The translations under genes and the position numbers were made by a program. 64,000 bases of DNA. It comes from an uncultured Prochlorococcus sp. (lineage in GTDB: Bacteria; Cyanobacteriota; Cyanobacteriia; PCC-6307; Cyanobiaceae). How positions within the stretch are numbered: position 1 is the stretch's first letter; each line of letters opens with the position of its first letter. Location of the stretch: positions 62,001 to 126,000 of the forward strand of contig CABYGI010000002.1 of NCBI GenBank assembly GCA_902518475.1, read 5' to 3'. The notes under the pieces were generated by a model. The model saw nothing but the letters and a program-made list of their open reading frames with translations. It searched no databases and had not been told where the DNA came from. Below are positions 9,304-19,272 of the stretch, one piece after another.

Positions 9304-10824
9304 ATGATCAGCTCAAATAAAGATAGTTTTTTAAAGGCTTACAAAGAAGGTAAAAATTTTATACCTATTATTCAAACCTGGCCAGCAGATTTAGATACAC
9401 CATTGTCGACTTGGTTAAAATTATCCTCAAAAGATTCCCGTGGTGTTTTTCTTGAATCTGTTGAAGGTGGGGAAAGTTTAGGTAGGTGGAGTATTGTTGC
9501 TACTGAACCTCTTTGGGAAGCCGTCTGTCATGGAGAAGAAATAGTTAAAACTTGGAATAATGGCAAAACCGAAACACTTAAAGGCAATCCCTTTGATATT
9601 TTAAGAAGTTGGACAAAAGGATATAAGTCAACCATACTTGATGACTTACCATCAATTGGACAGTTATATGGCTCTTGGGGTTATGAATTAATAAATCGAA
9701 TTGAACCAAGCGTTCCGATAAACGAAATACAAGAAAGCAATATCCCTTACGGTTCCTGGATGTTTTTTGATCAGTTAGTTGTTTTTGATCAAATAAAAAG
9801 ATGTATTACTGCAGTGGTTTATGTAGATACAACTAATGCAAAAGAGTCCTTAATTGAAGATTTGTATTTCAACTCAATTTCAAAAATTCAGAAAACTAGA
9901 AATTTAATGAGAGTTCCTCTAAAAGAAAATGAGTTTTTAGAGTGGAATGAAAACGAGAATTTGAATTTAGATCTAGAAAGTAATTGGAAGAAAAAAGATT
10001 TTGAGGATGCAGTTCTATCTGCAAAAGAATACATAAGAAAGGGAGATATTTTCCAAATAGTTATAAGTCAGAGATTTCATACTCAGGTCAAGAATGAACC
10101 TTTCAATTTATACAGAAGTTTAAGGATGGTTAATCCATCTCCATATATGTCTTTTTTTGATTTTGGGTCATGGTACTTGATAGGTTCTAGTCCTGAAGTA
10201 ATGGTTAAAGCTGAAAAAAATAAAAAAAGTCAAATCGTTGCAAGCTTAAGACCAATAGCTGGTACAAGACCTAGAGGAAATGATCTTAAACAAGATCTGG
10301 AATTAGAAAAGGATTTATTAAAAGATCCGAAAGAGATAGCAGAGCACGTAATGTTAATAGATCTTGGAAGAAATGATCTTGGAAGAGTCTGCGAAATTGG
10401 TTCTGTCCACGTCAAAGATTTAATGGTTATTGAAAAATATTCACATGTTATGCATATAGTGAGTGAAGTTAAGGGAATTTTGAAGAAAAATACTGATGTA
10501 TGGGATTTGCTTAAGGCATGTTTCCCTGCTGGAACAGTAACTGGAGCACCAAAAATAAGAGCTATGCAATTAATTAAAGACTTTGAAAAAGATGCTAGAG
10601 GACCTTATGCGGGTGTTTATGGATCTATTGATATTAATGGTGCATTAAATACGGCAATTACAATAAGAACAATGATCGTTAAACCCTCAAAAGATGGAAA
10701 ATATAATGTATCAGTTCAGGCAGGCGCTGGAATAGTTGCAGATTCTTATCCTGAAAATGAATATCAAGAGACAATTAATAAAGCTAAGGGGATACTAAAA
10801 GCACTAGCCTGTTTGGATAAATAG
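9304..10824 (+). CDS. trpE: Anthranilate synthase component I
   Basis: GDIFQIVISQRF, PAGTVTGAPKIRAM, GPYAGVYGSID chorismate-binding motifs. Confidence 0.92.
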   Translation: MISSNKDSFLKAYKEGKNFIPIIQTWPADLDTPLSTWLKLSSKDSRGVFLESVEGGESLGRWSIVATEPLWEAVCHGEEIVKTWNNGKTETLKGNPFDILRSWTKGYKSTILDDLPSIGQLYGSWGYELINRIEPSVPINEIQESNIPYGSWMFFDQLVVFDQIKRCITAVVYVDTTNAKESLIEDLYFNSISKIQKTRNLMRVPLKENEFLEWNENENLNLDLESNWKKKDFEDAVLSAKEYIRKGDIFQIVISQRFHTQVKNEPFNLYRSLRMVNPSPYMSFFDFGSWYLIGSSPEVMVKAEKNKKSQIVASLRPIAGTRPRGNDLKQDLELEKDLLKDPKEIAEHVMLIDLGRNDLGRVCEIGSVHVKDLMVIEKYSHVMHIVSEVKGILKKNTDVWDLLKACFPAGTVTGAPKIRAMQLIKDFEKDARGPYAGVYGSIDINGALNTAITIRTMIVKPSKDGKYNVSVQAGAGIVADSYPENEYQETINKAKGILKALACLDK

Positions 10825-11934
10825 ATGATTAAAGATAAGCTTTATAAAGGTTTTGAAGTGGAACTTTTTACAGGTTCTTTTGACTCTCATATTGGTGTTT
10901 CAGCTGATATTGAGAAAAAATTTTCTGATTTTGTAAAAGAGCCAGATAACAGAAATGTTGAATACATAACAACACCTGAAAAAGACTACAAGTTTTTATA
11001 CGAGAAATTAATAACTCCAAGAAAAAAGTTAAGAAAGTGGCTAGATACTAAAAATTTAACAATAATTCCGTCATCTACTCTTTGTTTTAAACACAATATT
11101 CAATTTCAAAGATCTGATATTGATAATGTTTATCATCAATTTATTCAAGATAATTATGGAATATCTATTGCAACTTCAAGTGTCCATATAAATATAGGTA
11201 TAGATGATTTAGATAAGCTTTTTGCAGCTATTAGACTAATAAGATCTGAGGCTGCTCTATATCTATCATTAAGCGCTAGTTCACCTTTTTTAAATAATAA
11301 AATTACAAATAATCACTCTCAAAGATGGATCCAGTTTCCTAAAACACCTAGTAGAGTCCCTTTTTTTGCAAATCATAATTCTTATATCAACTGGATAGAG
11401 GAAAATATATCTAATAAAAACATGCAAAATATTAGGCATTTTTGGTCGTCAATCCGACCAAATGGTCCCCAAAGACCTTTAATTCTTGATCGTTTGGAAT
11501 TAAGAATTTGTGATTTTGTTCATGATATTAACCTGCTTTTAGGGATAACGGCCATGATAGAACTAAGGATTTTAAATCTTTTTGAAAATATTAATACCTT
11601 AGATCCTATGAATGCTAGTACTTTTTCTATGGATGAGTTGTCAGAAATATGTGATCAAAATGAAATTAATGCTGCTAAAAATAGTCTGAATTCAGAGTTA
11701 ATTCACTGGCAAGATGGCAAAAGAGTTATTTGTAGAGAATGGATTCAAAATTTATTATCAGATTTATCATCCACAGCAGAAAATTTTGGTATGAAACATC
11801 TTTTAAATCCTATTTATAAAGTGCTTGAAGAAGGCAATCAATCTATGAAATGGATAAATCAATATGAAAAAGGGCTTTCTATTGAGCAGATAATGAAAAT
11901 TTCTATCGAAGATATGATTAGGAGTGAGGCATAG
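10825..11934 (+). CDS. gshA: Glutamate-cysteine ligase, cyanobacterial type
   Basis: KGFEVELFTGSFDSHIGVSADI, WSSIRPNGPQRPLILDRLELRICD. Confidence 0.8.
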   Translation: MIKDKLYKGFEVELFTGSFDSHIGVSADIEKKFSDFVKEPDNRNVEYITTPEKDYKFLYEKLITPRKKLRKWLDTKNLTIIPSSTLCFKHNIQFQRSDIDNVYHQFIQDNYGISIATSSVHINIGIDDLDKLFAAIRLIRSEAALYLSLSASSPFLNNKITNNHSQRWIQFPKTPSRVPFFANHNSYINWIEENISNKNMQNIRHFWSSIRPNGPQRPLILDRLELRICDFVHDINLLLGITAMIELRILNLFENINTLDPMNASTFSMDELSEICDQNEINAAKNSLNSELIHWQDGKRVICREWIQNLLSDLSSTAENFGMKHLLNPIYKVLEEGNQSMKWINQYEKGLSIEQIMKISIEDMIRSEA

Positions 11935-11995
11935 AATGTTTGATTATTTAAATAAACTTTGATCTGAATATTTTCACTTGTGACATAATGATTAT

Positions 11996-14965
11996 ATGGA
12001 ATCTTTTCGACAGATAAAAAATACTAACGTGGATCTGATAAGAAACAATGATCCACTTGATAAAAATCGTCTTTTAATTGAAGATCTTTGGGAATCTGTG
12101 CTTAGAGAAGAATGCCCTGATGATCAAGCAGAGAGATTAATACAACTTAAAGAATTAAGTTATTCAAAACAAATTGATGGTGATAGTTCAAAAACTTTTA
12201 AAAATGAAATAGTTGATATTGTAAATTCTATGGATTTAGCAGAATCCATAGCAGCAGCAAGAGCGTTTTCATTATATTTTCAACTCGTAAATATTTTGGA
12301 ACAAAGAGTTGAGGAAGATAGATATATCCAAAGCTTTACCAATAAGGAAGTTCAAAAATCGCCTGATAATCTTGATCCTTTTGCCCCAGCATTGGCTAGG
12401 CAAAATGCTCCAGTAACTTTTAGAGAACTATTTTACAGGCTTAGAAAATTAAATGTACCACCAGGAAAATTAGAGGAGTTATTACAGGAAATGGATATTC
12501 GTTTAGTTTTTACTGCACATCCGACGGAGATAGTAAGGCATACGATTAGGCATAAGCAAACAAGAGTAGCAAATTTGTTAAAAAAAATACAGATTGAGCA
12601 ATTTCTAACAAAAGAAGAAAAAATTTCTCTAAAAACCCAATTAAAAGAGGAAGTAAGACTTTGGTGGAGAACAGATGAATTGCATCAATTTAAACCTTCA
12701 GTGTTAGATGAAGTTGATTATGCCTTGCATTATTTTCAGCAAGTTTTATTTAATGCGATGCCACAATTGAGGGGCAGGATCGCTGAAGCACTTACCGAAA
12801 ATTATCCAGATGTTCAGTTGCCCTCAGAATCTTTTTGTAACTTCGGTTCTTGGGTAGGCTCTGATAGGGACGGTAATCCATCGGTAACTCCGGATATAAC
12901 ATGGAGAACTGCTTGCTACCAAAGGCAGTTGATGTTGGAAAGATATATTATTGCGACGTCTAATCTGAGAGATCAATTAAGTGTCTCGATGCAATGGAGT
13001 CAAGTTAGCTCTTCTCTTTTAGAATCACTCGAGACGGATAGGGTTAAGTTCCCTGAAATATATGAAGCTAGAGCTACAAGGTATAGATCAGAACCCTACA
13101 GATTAAAATTAAGTTATATTTTAGAAAAACTTAAGTTAACTCAAGAAAGAAATAATTTATTAGCTGATAGTGGGTGGAAATTTGACTTGGAGGGAGAAAC
13201 TGATAACAAAAATCTAGATAAAGTTGAAAACTTATATTACAAGTCAGTAAACGAATTTACTTATGATCTCGAACTAATTAAAAATAGCTTGATTAGTACA
13301 GATTTAACTTGTGAATCTGTAAACACCTTACTTACTCAGGTTCATATTTTTGGATTTTCTTTAGCAAGTTTAGATATTCGTCAAGAGAGTACAAGGCATA
13401 GTGACGCCATACAAGAGCTTACAAAGTATCTTGATTTATCTGTTAAATATGACCAAATGTCTGAGGAAGAGAAAATTAAATGGCTCATAGACGAATTAAA
13501 TACAAAAAGGCCTTTAATTCCATCTGACGTTAACTGGACAAAAACTACAGAAGAAACTTTTTCAGTTTTTAAAATGGTTAAGAGACTACAGCAAGAATTT
13601 GGAAGTCGTATTTGTCATTCTTATGTAATTTCAATGAGTCATAGTGCATCTGATTTGCTTGAAGTTCTCTTACTGGCAAAAGAAATGGGACTTCTTGATC
13701 AAAATTCGCAAAAGTCAAAATTATTAGTTGTTCCTCTTTTTGAAACTGTGGAAGACCTTAAAAGAGCACCAGAAGTAATGGAAAAGTTGTTTAAATTAGA
13801 TTTTTATAGATCATTATTGCCAAAAGTAGGAGAATCTTTTAAACCACTTCAAGAATTAATGCTTGGATATTCTGATAGCAATAAAGATTCAGGGTTTGTT
13901 TCTAGTAATTGGGAAATTCATAGAGCCCAAATAGCTCTTCAAAATCTCTCAAGTAGAAATAATATATTGCTTAGACTTTTTCATGGAAGAGGTGGTTCTG
14001 TAGGGAGAGGAGGAGGACCAGCCTATCAGGCGATATTAGCTCAACCAAGCGGCACTTTAAAAGGGCGAATAAAAATAACAGAACAAGGTGAAGTTTTGGC
14101 TTCTAAATATAGTCTTCCCGAACTTGCTTTATACAATCTTGAGACTGTAACTACAGCGGTAATTCAAAATAGTTTGGTAAATAATAGACTTGACGCTACT
14201 CCAGAATGGAATCAATTAATGTCTAGGCTGGCAGAAACATCAAGATCTCATTACAGAAAATTAGTTCATGAGAATCCTGATTTGTTAAATTTCTTTCAAG
14301 AGGTCACTCCAATAGAAGAAATAAGTAAATTGCAGATATCTAGTAGGCCTGCTAGAAGAAAAAAAGGGGCAAAAGATTTGTCAAGTTTAAGAGCTATTCC
14401 ATGGGTATTTGGTTGGACACAAAGTAGATTTCTTTTGCCAAGTTGGTTTGGAGTAGGTACTGCATTGTCATCTGAATTAAATTCAGATCCACAACAAATT
14501 GAATTACTAAGAGTTCTGCATCAAAGATGGCCATTTTTTAGGATGCTCATATCTAAGGTGGAAATGACATTATCGAAGGTGGATCTGGAAGTTGCTAGAT
14601 ATTATGTTGATACTCTTGGCAGTGAAGAAAATAAAGATTCTTTTGATGAAATTTTTGAAGTAATTTCTAAAGAATATAATCTTACAAAATCTTTAATACT
14701 TGAAATTACTGGTAAAAAAAAGCTTCTAGAATCTGATAGAGACTTGAAATCATCAGTAAGCTTGAGAAATAAGACAATTATTCCCTTAGGGTTTTTACAG
14801 GTTTCACTTTTAAGAAGACTAAGAGATCAGACAAGACAACCCCCAATAAGCGAATTTATTAATGATAAAGATGAATCTAGAAGATCTTATAGTAGAAGTG
14901 AACTATTGAGGGGAGCACTTTTAACTATTAATGGGATAGCTGCTGGAATGAGAAATACAGGTTGA
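11996..14965 (+). CDS. ppc: Phosphoenolpyruvate carboxylase
   Basis: [51 protein letters not shown]. Confidence 0.98.
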   Translation: MESFRQIKNTNVDLIRNNDPLDKNRLLIEDLWESVLREECPDDQAERLIQLKELSYSKQIDGDSSKTFKNEIVDIVNSMDLAESIAAARAFSLYFQLVNILEQRVEEDRYIQSFTNKEVQKSPDNLDPFAPALARQNAPVTFRELFYRLRKLNVPPGKLEELLQEMDIRLVFTAHPTEIVRHTIRHKQTRVANLLKKIQIEQFLTKEEKISLKTQLKEEVRLWWRTDELHQFKPSVLDEVDYALHYFQQVLFNAMPQLRGRIAEALTENYPDVQLPSESFCNFGSWVGSDRDGNPSVTPDITWRTACYQRQLMLERYIIATSNLRDQLSVSMQWSQVSSSLLESLETDRVKFPEIYEARATRYRSEPYRLKLSYILEKLKLTQERNNLLADSGWKFDLEGETDNKNLDKVENLYYKSVNEFTYDLELIKNSLISTDLTCESVNTLLTQVHIFGFSLASLDIRQESTRHSDAIQELTKYLDLSVKYDQMSEEEKIKWLIDELNTKRPLIPSDVNWTKTTEETFSVFKMVKRLQQEFGSRICHSYVISMSHSASDLLEVLLLAKEMGLLDQNSQKSKLLVVPLFETVEDLKRAPEVMEKLFKLDFYRSLLPKVGESFKPLQELMLGYSDSNKDSGFVSSNWEIHRAQIALQNLSSRNNILLRLFHGRGGSVGRGGGPAYQAILAQPSGTLKGRIKITEQGEVLASKYSLPELALYNLETVTTAVIQNSLVNNRLDATPEWNQLMSRLAETSRSHYRKLVHENPDLLNFFQEVTPIEEISKLQISSRPARRKKGAKDLSSLRAIPWVFGWTQSRFLLPSWFGVGTALSSELNSDPQQIELLRVLHQRWPFFRMLISKVEMTLSKVDLEVARYYVDTLGSEENKDSFDEIFEVISKEYNLTKSLILEITGKKKLLESDRDLKSSVSLRNKTIIPLGFLQVSLLRRLRDQTRQPPISEFINDKDESRRSYSRSELLRGALLTINGIAAGMRNTG

Positions 14966-14968
14966 TAA

Positions 14969-15415
14969 TTGCAATATTTTTCTAAAAAAAAACTTGTTCT
15001 TCCAGAAGGTTATTTTGTAAACTCTTCTCAAGTACCATTAGCTCAAGAAGTTAACAAACTTTTAGCAAAATGTGGTTGTGAGACATTTCCAATAAAACCT
15101 CTTTCTGAGGCTATTCAGAAAAGTAGTTTCTTCTTTACCATACAGGGGGAATTAAAAAAGAAATTATATGGCTTTGTAAGGGTCACCTCCGATAGGGGAT
15201 TGAATGCTAACCTGTGGAATTTAAGTGCATTACCTGGAAATAATCAGCAACTTTATTATTCAATATTGCTTCAAGTAACTCTTGAAAAAATAAATAGAGA
15301 AATGCCTGGATGCAGTATTTCAGTACAGGCTCCATTATCATCGTTTTTAAGTTTAGAGGACAATGGATTCATATTAGATCCAAATGGAATAAGAGTAATG
15401 GGATACAAACTTTAA
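14969..15415 (+). CDS. Conserved hypothetical protein (possible GNAT-like fold)
   Basis: 148-aa ORF with TTG start directly after ppc. Confidence 0.5.
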   Translation: MQYFSKKKLVLPEGYFVNSSQVPLAQEVNKLLAKCGCETFPIKPLSEAIQKSSFFFTIQGELKKKLYGFVRVTSDRGLNANLWNLSALPGNNQQLYYSILLQVTLEKINREMPGCSISVQAPLSSFLSLEDNGFILDPNGIRVMGYKL

Positions 15416-15426
15416 AAATCATTTTA

Positions 15427-15500
15427 CGAGCATGGAGGGATTCGAACCCCCGACTCTCAGAACCGGAATCTGATGCTCTATCCAACTGAGCTACATGCCC
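15427..15500 (-). tRNA. tRNA-Arg(CCG)
   Basis: Reverse complement GGGCATGTAGCTCAGTTGGATAGAGCATCAGATTCCGGTTCTGAGAGTCGGGGGTTCGAATCCCTCCATGCTC; anticodon CCG. Confidence 0.95.
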
Positions 15501-15577
15501 TTTAATTTTTCAATTTCTTTAAAGAAAATCTAAATATTTTAAACTTAGCTAATTTAATTAATGAATGCACAAAAAAA

Positions 15578-16669
15578 ATTTTTTTAAATAAATTAAAAAT
15601 TAAAAATTTTCGGAACCATAAAAGTTTTGAAATTGATCTAAAAGAGCAAAGAGCAATTGTTCTTGGCTGCAATGGTATTGGCAAATCAAATTTACTTGAA
15701 TCTGTTGAATTTTTAAGTCAATTAAAATCTAATAGAGCACTAAGCGATAAAGATTTAATAGAGAACGATAGTGATATGGCTGTAGTTATAGGACAGATAA
15801 ATTTTAAAGACGATTTAAAGTTAAATTTATTCCGTAAAGGGCCTAAAAGAATTTATGTTAATGAATCAATCTTGAAAAAACAGAGTGAAATAAAGAATTA
15901 TATTCGGAGTGTATGTTTCTGTTCTAATGATATAGATATTGTTAGAAGTGAACCAAGTTATCGAAGAACATGGATTGATAAAGTCGTATCTCAGCTTGAA
16001 CCAGTATATCTAGACCTGATAAGTAGATTTAATAGGCTTTTAAAACAAAGAAGCCATTTTTGGCGTTCGGAAAGTTTCTTAAAAACCCAATCCACAGATA
16101 TTGTTGAAAGCTTTGATATGCAAATGTCAATAATAAGTACAAGAATTTTTCGGCGCAGAAGAAGAGCTTTAATAAAAATAAAACCATATGTTGAATATTG
16201 GCATAATCATTTAAGTAAATCTCAAGAGCAAATAGACATAAATTATCTATCGGGGATACAAAATATAAGTCCAGAAGAAGAAGAAGAAGAAGTTATTAGT
16301 AAAAAAATAGCAGAACAACTCTTAAATCAGCGTTCAATAGAAGCATTGACTGGTAAATGTAATTTTGGCCCTCATCGTGATGATATTGAGTTTCTAATTA
16401 ATAATGTTTCAGTTAGAAAATATGGTTCCTCAGGACAGCAAAGGACTTTTATCTTGGCTTTAAAGATGGCTGAACTCGATTTATTAACTAAAACATTAAA
16501 TGTTCCCCCAATACTTATATTGGATGATGTCTTGGCTGAATTAGATTTAACCAGGCAAAATTTGTTATTAAATTCTGTTGGAAAAGATAGTCAATGTTTT
16601 ATAAGTGCGACACATTTAGATAAATTTAATCAGTCTTTCTTAGGCTCTTCACAAATGATTCACTTATAA
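15578..16669 (+). CDS. recF: DNA replication/repair protein RecF
   Basis: Frame extended upstream of ORF-track start 15776: (M)FLNKLKIKNFRNHKSFEIDLKEQRAIVLGCNGIGKSNLLESVE; QQRTFILALKMAE and LILDDVLAELD in the C-terminus. Start codon uncertain. Confidence 0.88.
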   Translation: MFLNKLKIKNFRNHKSFEIDLKEQRAIVLGCNGIGKSNLLESVEFLSQLKSNRALSDKDLIENDSDMAVVIGQINFKDDLKLNLFRKGPKRIYVNESILKKQSEIKNYIRSVCFCSNDIDIVRSEPSYRRTWIDKVVSQLEPVYLDLISRFNRLLKQRSHFWRSESFLKTQSTDIVESFDMQMSIISTRIFRRRRRALIKIKPYVEYWHNHLSKSQEQIDINYLSGIQNISPEEEEEEVISKKIAEQLLNQRSIEALTGKCNFGPHRDDIEFLINNVSVRKYGSSGQQRTFILALKMAELDLLTKTLNVPPILILDDVLAELDLTRQNLLLNSVGKDSQCFISATHLDKFNQSFLGSSQMIHL

Positions 16670-16722
16670 TTTTTAAAAAAGCATGTTTTTTAGCTAATCT
16701 TAATTTCATATAAATTTCTTAA

Positions 16723-17157
16723 ATGGAAATCTACAAAAAAAGTCAAAATTTAAGTTCGTTAAGTAATGAGCAAAAATTGATTTATCAAAGTAAACACCTT
16801 TTGTTGGAATTATATAAATGCGATCGCGAAAAATTAAATGACGAATCCTTTTTGCGCTGTATTTTAAATAGAGCTGCTAAATTGGCAAATGCAACAGTTT
16901 TGAATTTGATAAGTAATAAATTTGAGCCTCAGGGGGTTACGACAATTGCATTACTGGCAGAATCTCATATTTCAATACATACTTGGCCTGAATCTCATTA
17001 TTCGGCAGTCGATATTTTTACATGTGGTCAAAATATGATACCTGAACTAGCTAGTCAATATTTAATTGAATCTTTGATGGCTAAAGAACATTCTTTGCGT
17101 GTCATTGAACGAAATCCACCTTCGGCAGTCTCTAATCAGATCAGAACGGTTGTTTAA
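16723..17157 (+). CDS. speD: S-adenosylmethionine decarboxylase proenzyme
   Basis: AESHISIHTWPESHYSAVDIFTCG pyruvoyl cleavage motif. Confidence 0.93.
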   Translation: MEIYKKSQNLSSLSNEQKLIYQSKHLLLELYKCDREKLNDESFLRCILNRAAKLANATVLNLISNKFEPQGVTTIALLAESHISIHTWPESHYSAVDIFTCGQNMIPELASQYLIESLMAKEHSLRVIERNPPSAVSNQIRTVV

Positions 17158-17163
17158 CAATAT

Positions 17164-18009
17164 TTACCTATTTAATTTTCCGCTTACAAGTCCCTCAAGA
17201 TCTAAACTTGTGCAATTAAATCCTAAATTGGCAAAATATTGAACTAACTCACTAAAATTGTATTTGTTAAAAAAATGCTTTAATTCATCTTGGGGAATTT
17301 CTATTCTTGCAGTTGAGCCTTGGCATCTAACTCTTACCTCCGATAATCCACATTCTTTAAGATATTCTTCAGCTTTCTCAACCATTTTTAGCCTTTCACT
17401 AGTTATTTCATGGCCATAAGGAAATCTTGATGATAAACAAGGTTGAGCAGGTTTATCCCACCAAGGAAAACCAAGTGCTCTTGATATATCCCTAATGTCT
17501 TGTTTTGAGACTTTAAATTTTGCAAGGGGAGATATAACTCCTGCTTGTTTTGAGGCTTGTATACCTGGTCTGTAATCTTTAAGATCATCTAGATTGACTC
17601 CATCTAAAACTATCTTGTAATTAAGTTTTTTAGAGAGGTAGGTTGTATGTTTGTGGAGCTCTTTTTTGCATGCAAAGCACCTATCCTTAGGATTTTCACT
17701 GTAACTTAATTGGTCTAATTCTGATGTTTTAATCTCTATATGCTTTACTCCAATCCATTTTGCCTGCCTTCTTGCTTCTTCACGAAGAGTAGTGGCTAAT
17801 GCAGGAGAAATTCCAGTTATGGCAATTGCTTTGCTACCTAATTGCTCGAATGCTAATGATGCTACTAATGTACTGTCCACTCCTCCGGAATAAGCAATAC
17901 AAACACTTTCAAGATTCTTAATGTAACTTCTAATTGTATAAAGCTTTTCACTTTGTTCATCAGAGAGAATTTCTAGTTGATTGAACATGCTAATTACTTT
18001 AAAATTCAA
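17164..18009 (-). CDS. ATP-dependent sacrificial sulfur transferase LarE-like (PP-loop)
   Basis: IAYSGGVDSTLVASLA PP-loop, CFACKKELH, PCLSSRFPYG. Confidence 0.8.
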   Translation of the reverse strand: MNFKVISMFNQLEILSDEQSEKLYTIRSYIKNLESVCIAYSGGVDSTLVASLAFEQLGSKAIAITGISPALATTLREEARRQAKWIGVKHIEIKTSELDQLSYSENPKDRCFACKKELHKHTTYLSKKLNYKIVLDGVNLDDLKDYRPGIQASKQAGVISPLAKFKVSKQDIRDISRALGFPWWDKPAQPCLSSRFPYGHEITSERLKMVEKAEEYLKECGLSEVRVRCQGSTARIEIPQDELKHFFNKYNFSELVQYFANLGFNCTSLDLEGLVSGKLNR

Positions 18010-18096
18010 ATTACCTATGAATAGGTTGAATTTATTATTAAATCTTTAATAATATTCTTATCTATATCTTAGATTAAATTTACTAATTTTGTTCAA

Positions 18097-19257
18097 TTGA
18101 CGAATACGAGTAGAAATAGAGGAATTGGAATTGTCACAGCAAGTGACAGTCAAGAGAGATCAAAAGGTCAATTACATATTTATGATGGAGAGGGTAAGGG
18201 GAAAAGTCAGGCTGCATTGGGAGTAGTTCTCAGGACAATAGGGTTAGGAATATGCGAAAAAAGACAGTCAAGAGTTTTACTTCTAAGATTTTTAAAAGGC
18301 CCTGAGAGACCATATGATGAGGATTCAGCTATAGAGGCTTTACAAAGAGGCTTTCCACATTTAATTGACCATGTAAGGACAGGAAGATCCGAATTTTTCA
18401 CTGCTGACCAAGTAACAAAGTTTGATGTTGGTGAGGCCGAAAGAGGTTGGAATATTGCTAAAGGAGCAATTGCTAGTTCTCTTTATTCTGTAGTTGTACT
18501 GGATGAGTTGAATCCAGTTCTTGATTTAGGAATGCTTGATATCAATGAAGTAGTTGATACTCTGCAAAATCGTCCAGATGGATTAGAAATAATTATTACT
18601 GGAAGGGCAGCTCCACCGTCTTTGGTAAGAATATCTCAACTCCACTCAGAAATGAGACCACGTTTGATAGGAGACTTATCAGAACTATCCAAACAAAGAA
18701 GTTCTAGTGGTGGAATTGAGATTTATACAGGTGAAGGAAAGGGTAAATCCACAAGTGCACTCGGTAAGGCTCTTCAAGCTATCGGTAAAGGAATATCTCA
18801 AGATAAAAGTCATAGAGTGTTAATATTACAGTGGTTAAAAGGTGGAAATGGATATACCGAAGATGCTGCCATAGAAGCTTTGAGAGAAAGTTACCCTCAT
18901 TTAGTAGATCATTTGCGTTCAGGCAGAGATGCCATCGTATGGAGAGGTCAACAACAACCAATTGATTATGTTGAGGCTGAAAGAGCATGGGAAATTGCAA
19001 AAGCTGCTATTTTGTCTGGCTTGTATAAAACAATCATTTTAGATGAATTGAATCCAACTGTTGATTTAGAGTTGTTACCTGTGGAATCAATACATCAAAC
19101 ACTCTTAAAAAAACCAGCAGATACAGAAGTTGTAATTACTGGGAGGTGTAAAAATGAACCTTCATACTTTGAACTAGCTGATGTTTACTCTGAAATGGTT
19201 TGTCATAAGCATTATGCAAATGTGGGAGTTGATTTAAAAAGAGGAGTTGATTACTAA
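18097..19257 (+). CDS. Tandem CobO/CobA-like P-loop protein (two adenosyltransferase-type domains)
   Basis: Two copies each of YDGEGKGKS/YTGEGKGKS, IEAL...PHL(I/V)DH(V/L)R(T/S)GR and VVLDELNP/IILDELNP. Confidence 0.85.
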   Translation: MTNTSRNRGIGIVTASDSQERSKGQLHIYDGEGKGKSQAALGVVLRTIGLGICEKRQSRVLLLRFLKGPERPYDEDSAIEALQRGFPHLIDHVRTGRSEFFTADQVTKFDVGEAERGWNIAKGAIASSLYSVVVLDELNPVLDLGMLDINEVVDTLQNRPDGLEIIITGRAAPPSLVRISQLHSEMRPRLIGDLSELSKQRSSSGGIEIYTGEGKGKSTSALGKALQAIGKGISQDKSHRVLILQWLKGGNGYTEDAAIEALRESYPHLVDHLRSGRDAIVWRGQQQPIDYVEAERAWEIAKAAILSGLYKTIILDELNPTVDLELLPVESIHQTLLKKPADTEVVITGRCKNEPSYFELADVYSEMVCHKHYANVGVDLKRGVDY

Positions 19258-19272
19258 CTTATTCTTAAAAAA

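Noticed and set aside
16677-16696. AAAAAA-GCATG-TTTTTT as a recF terminator
   Set aside because: Stem is only A-T pairs; too weak to call.
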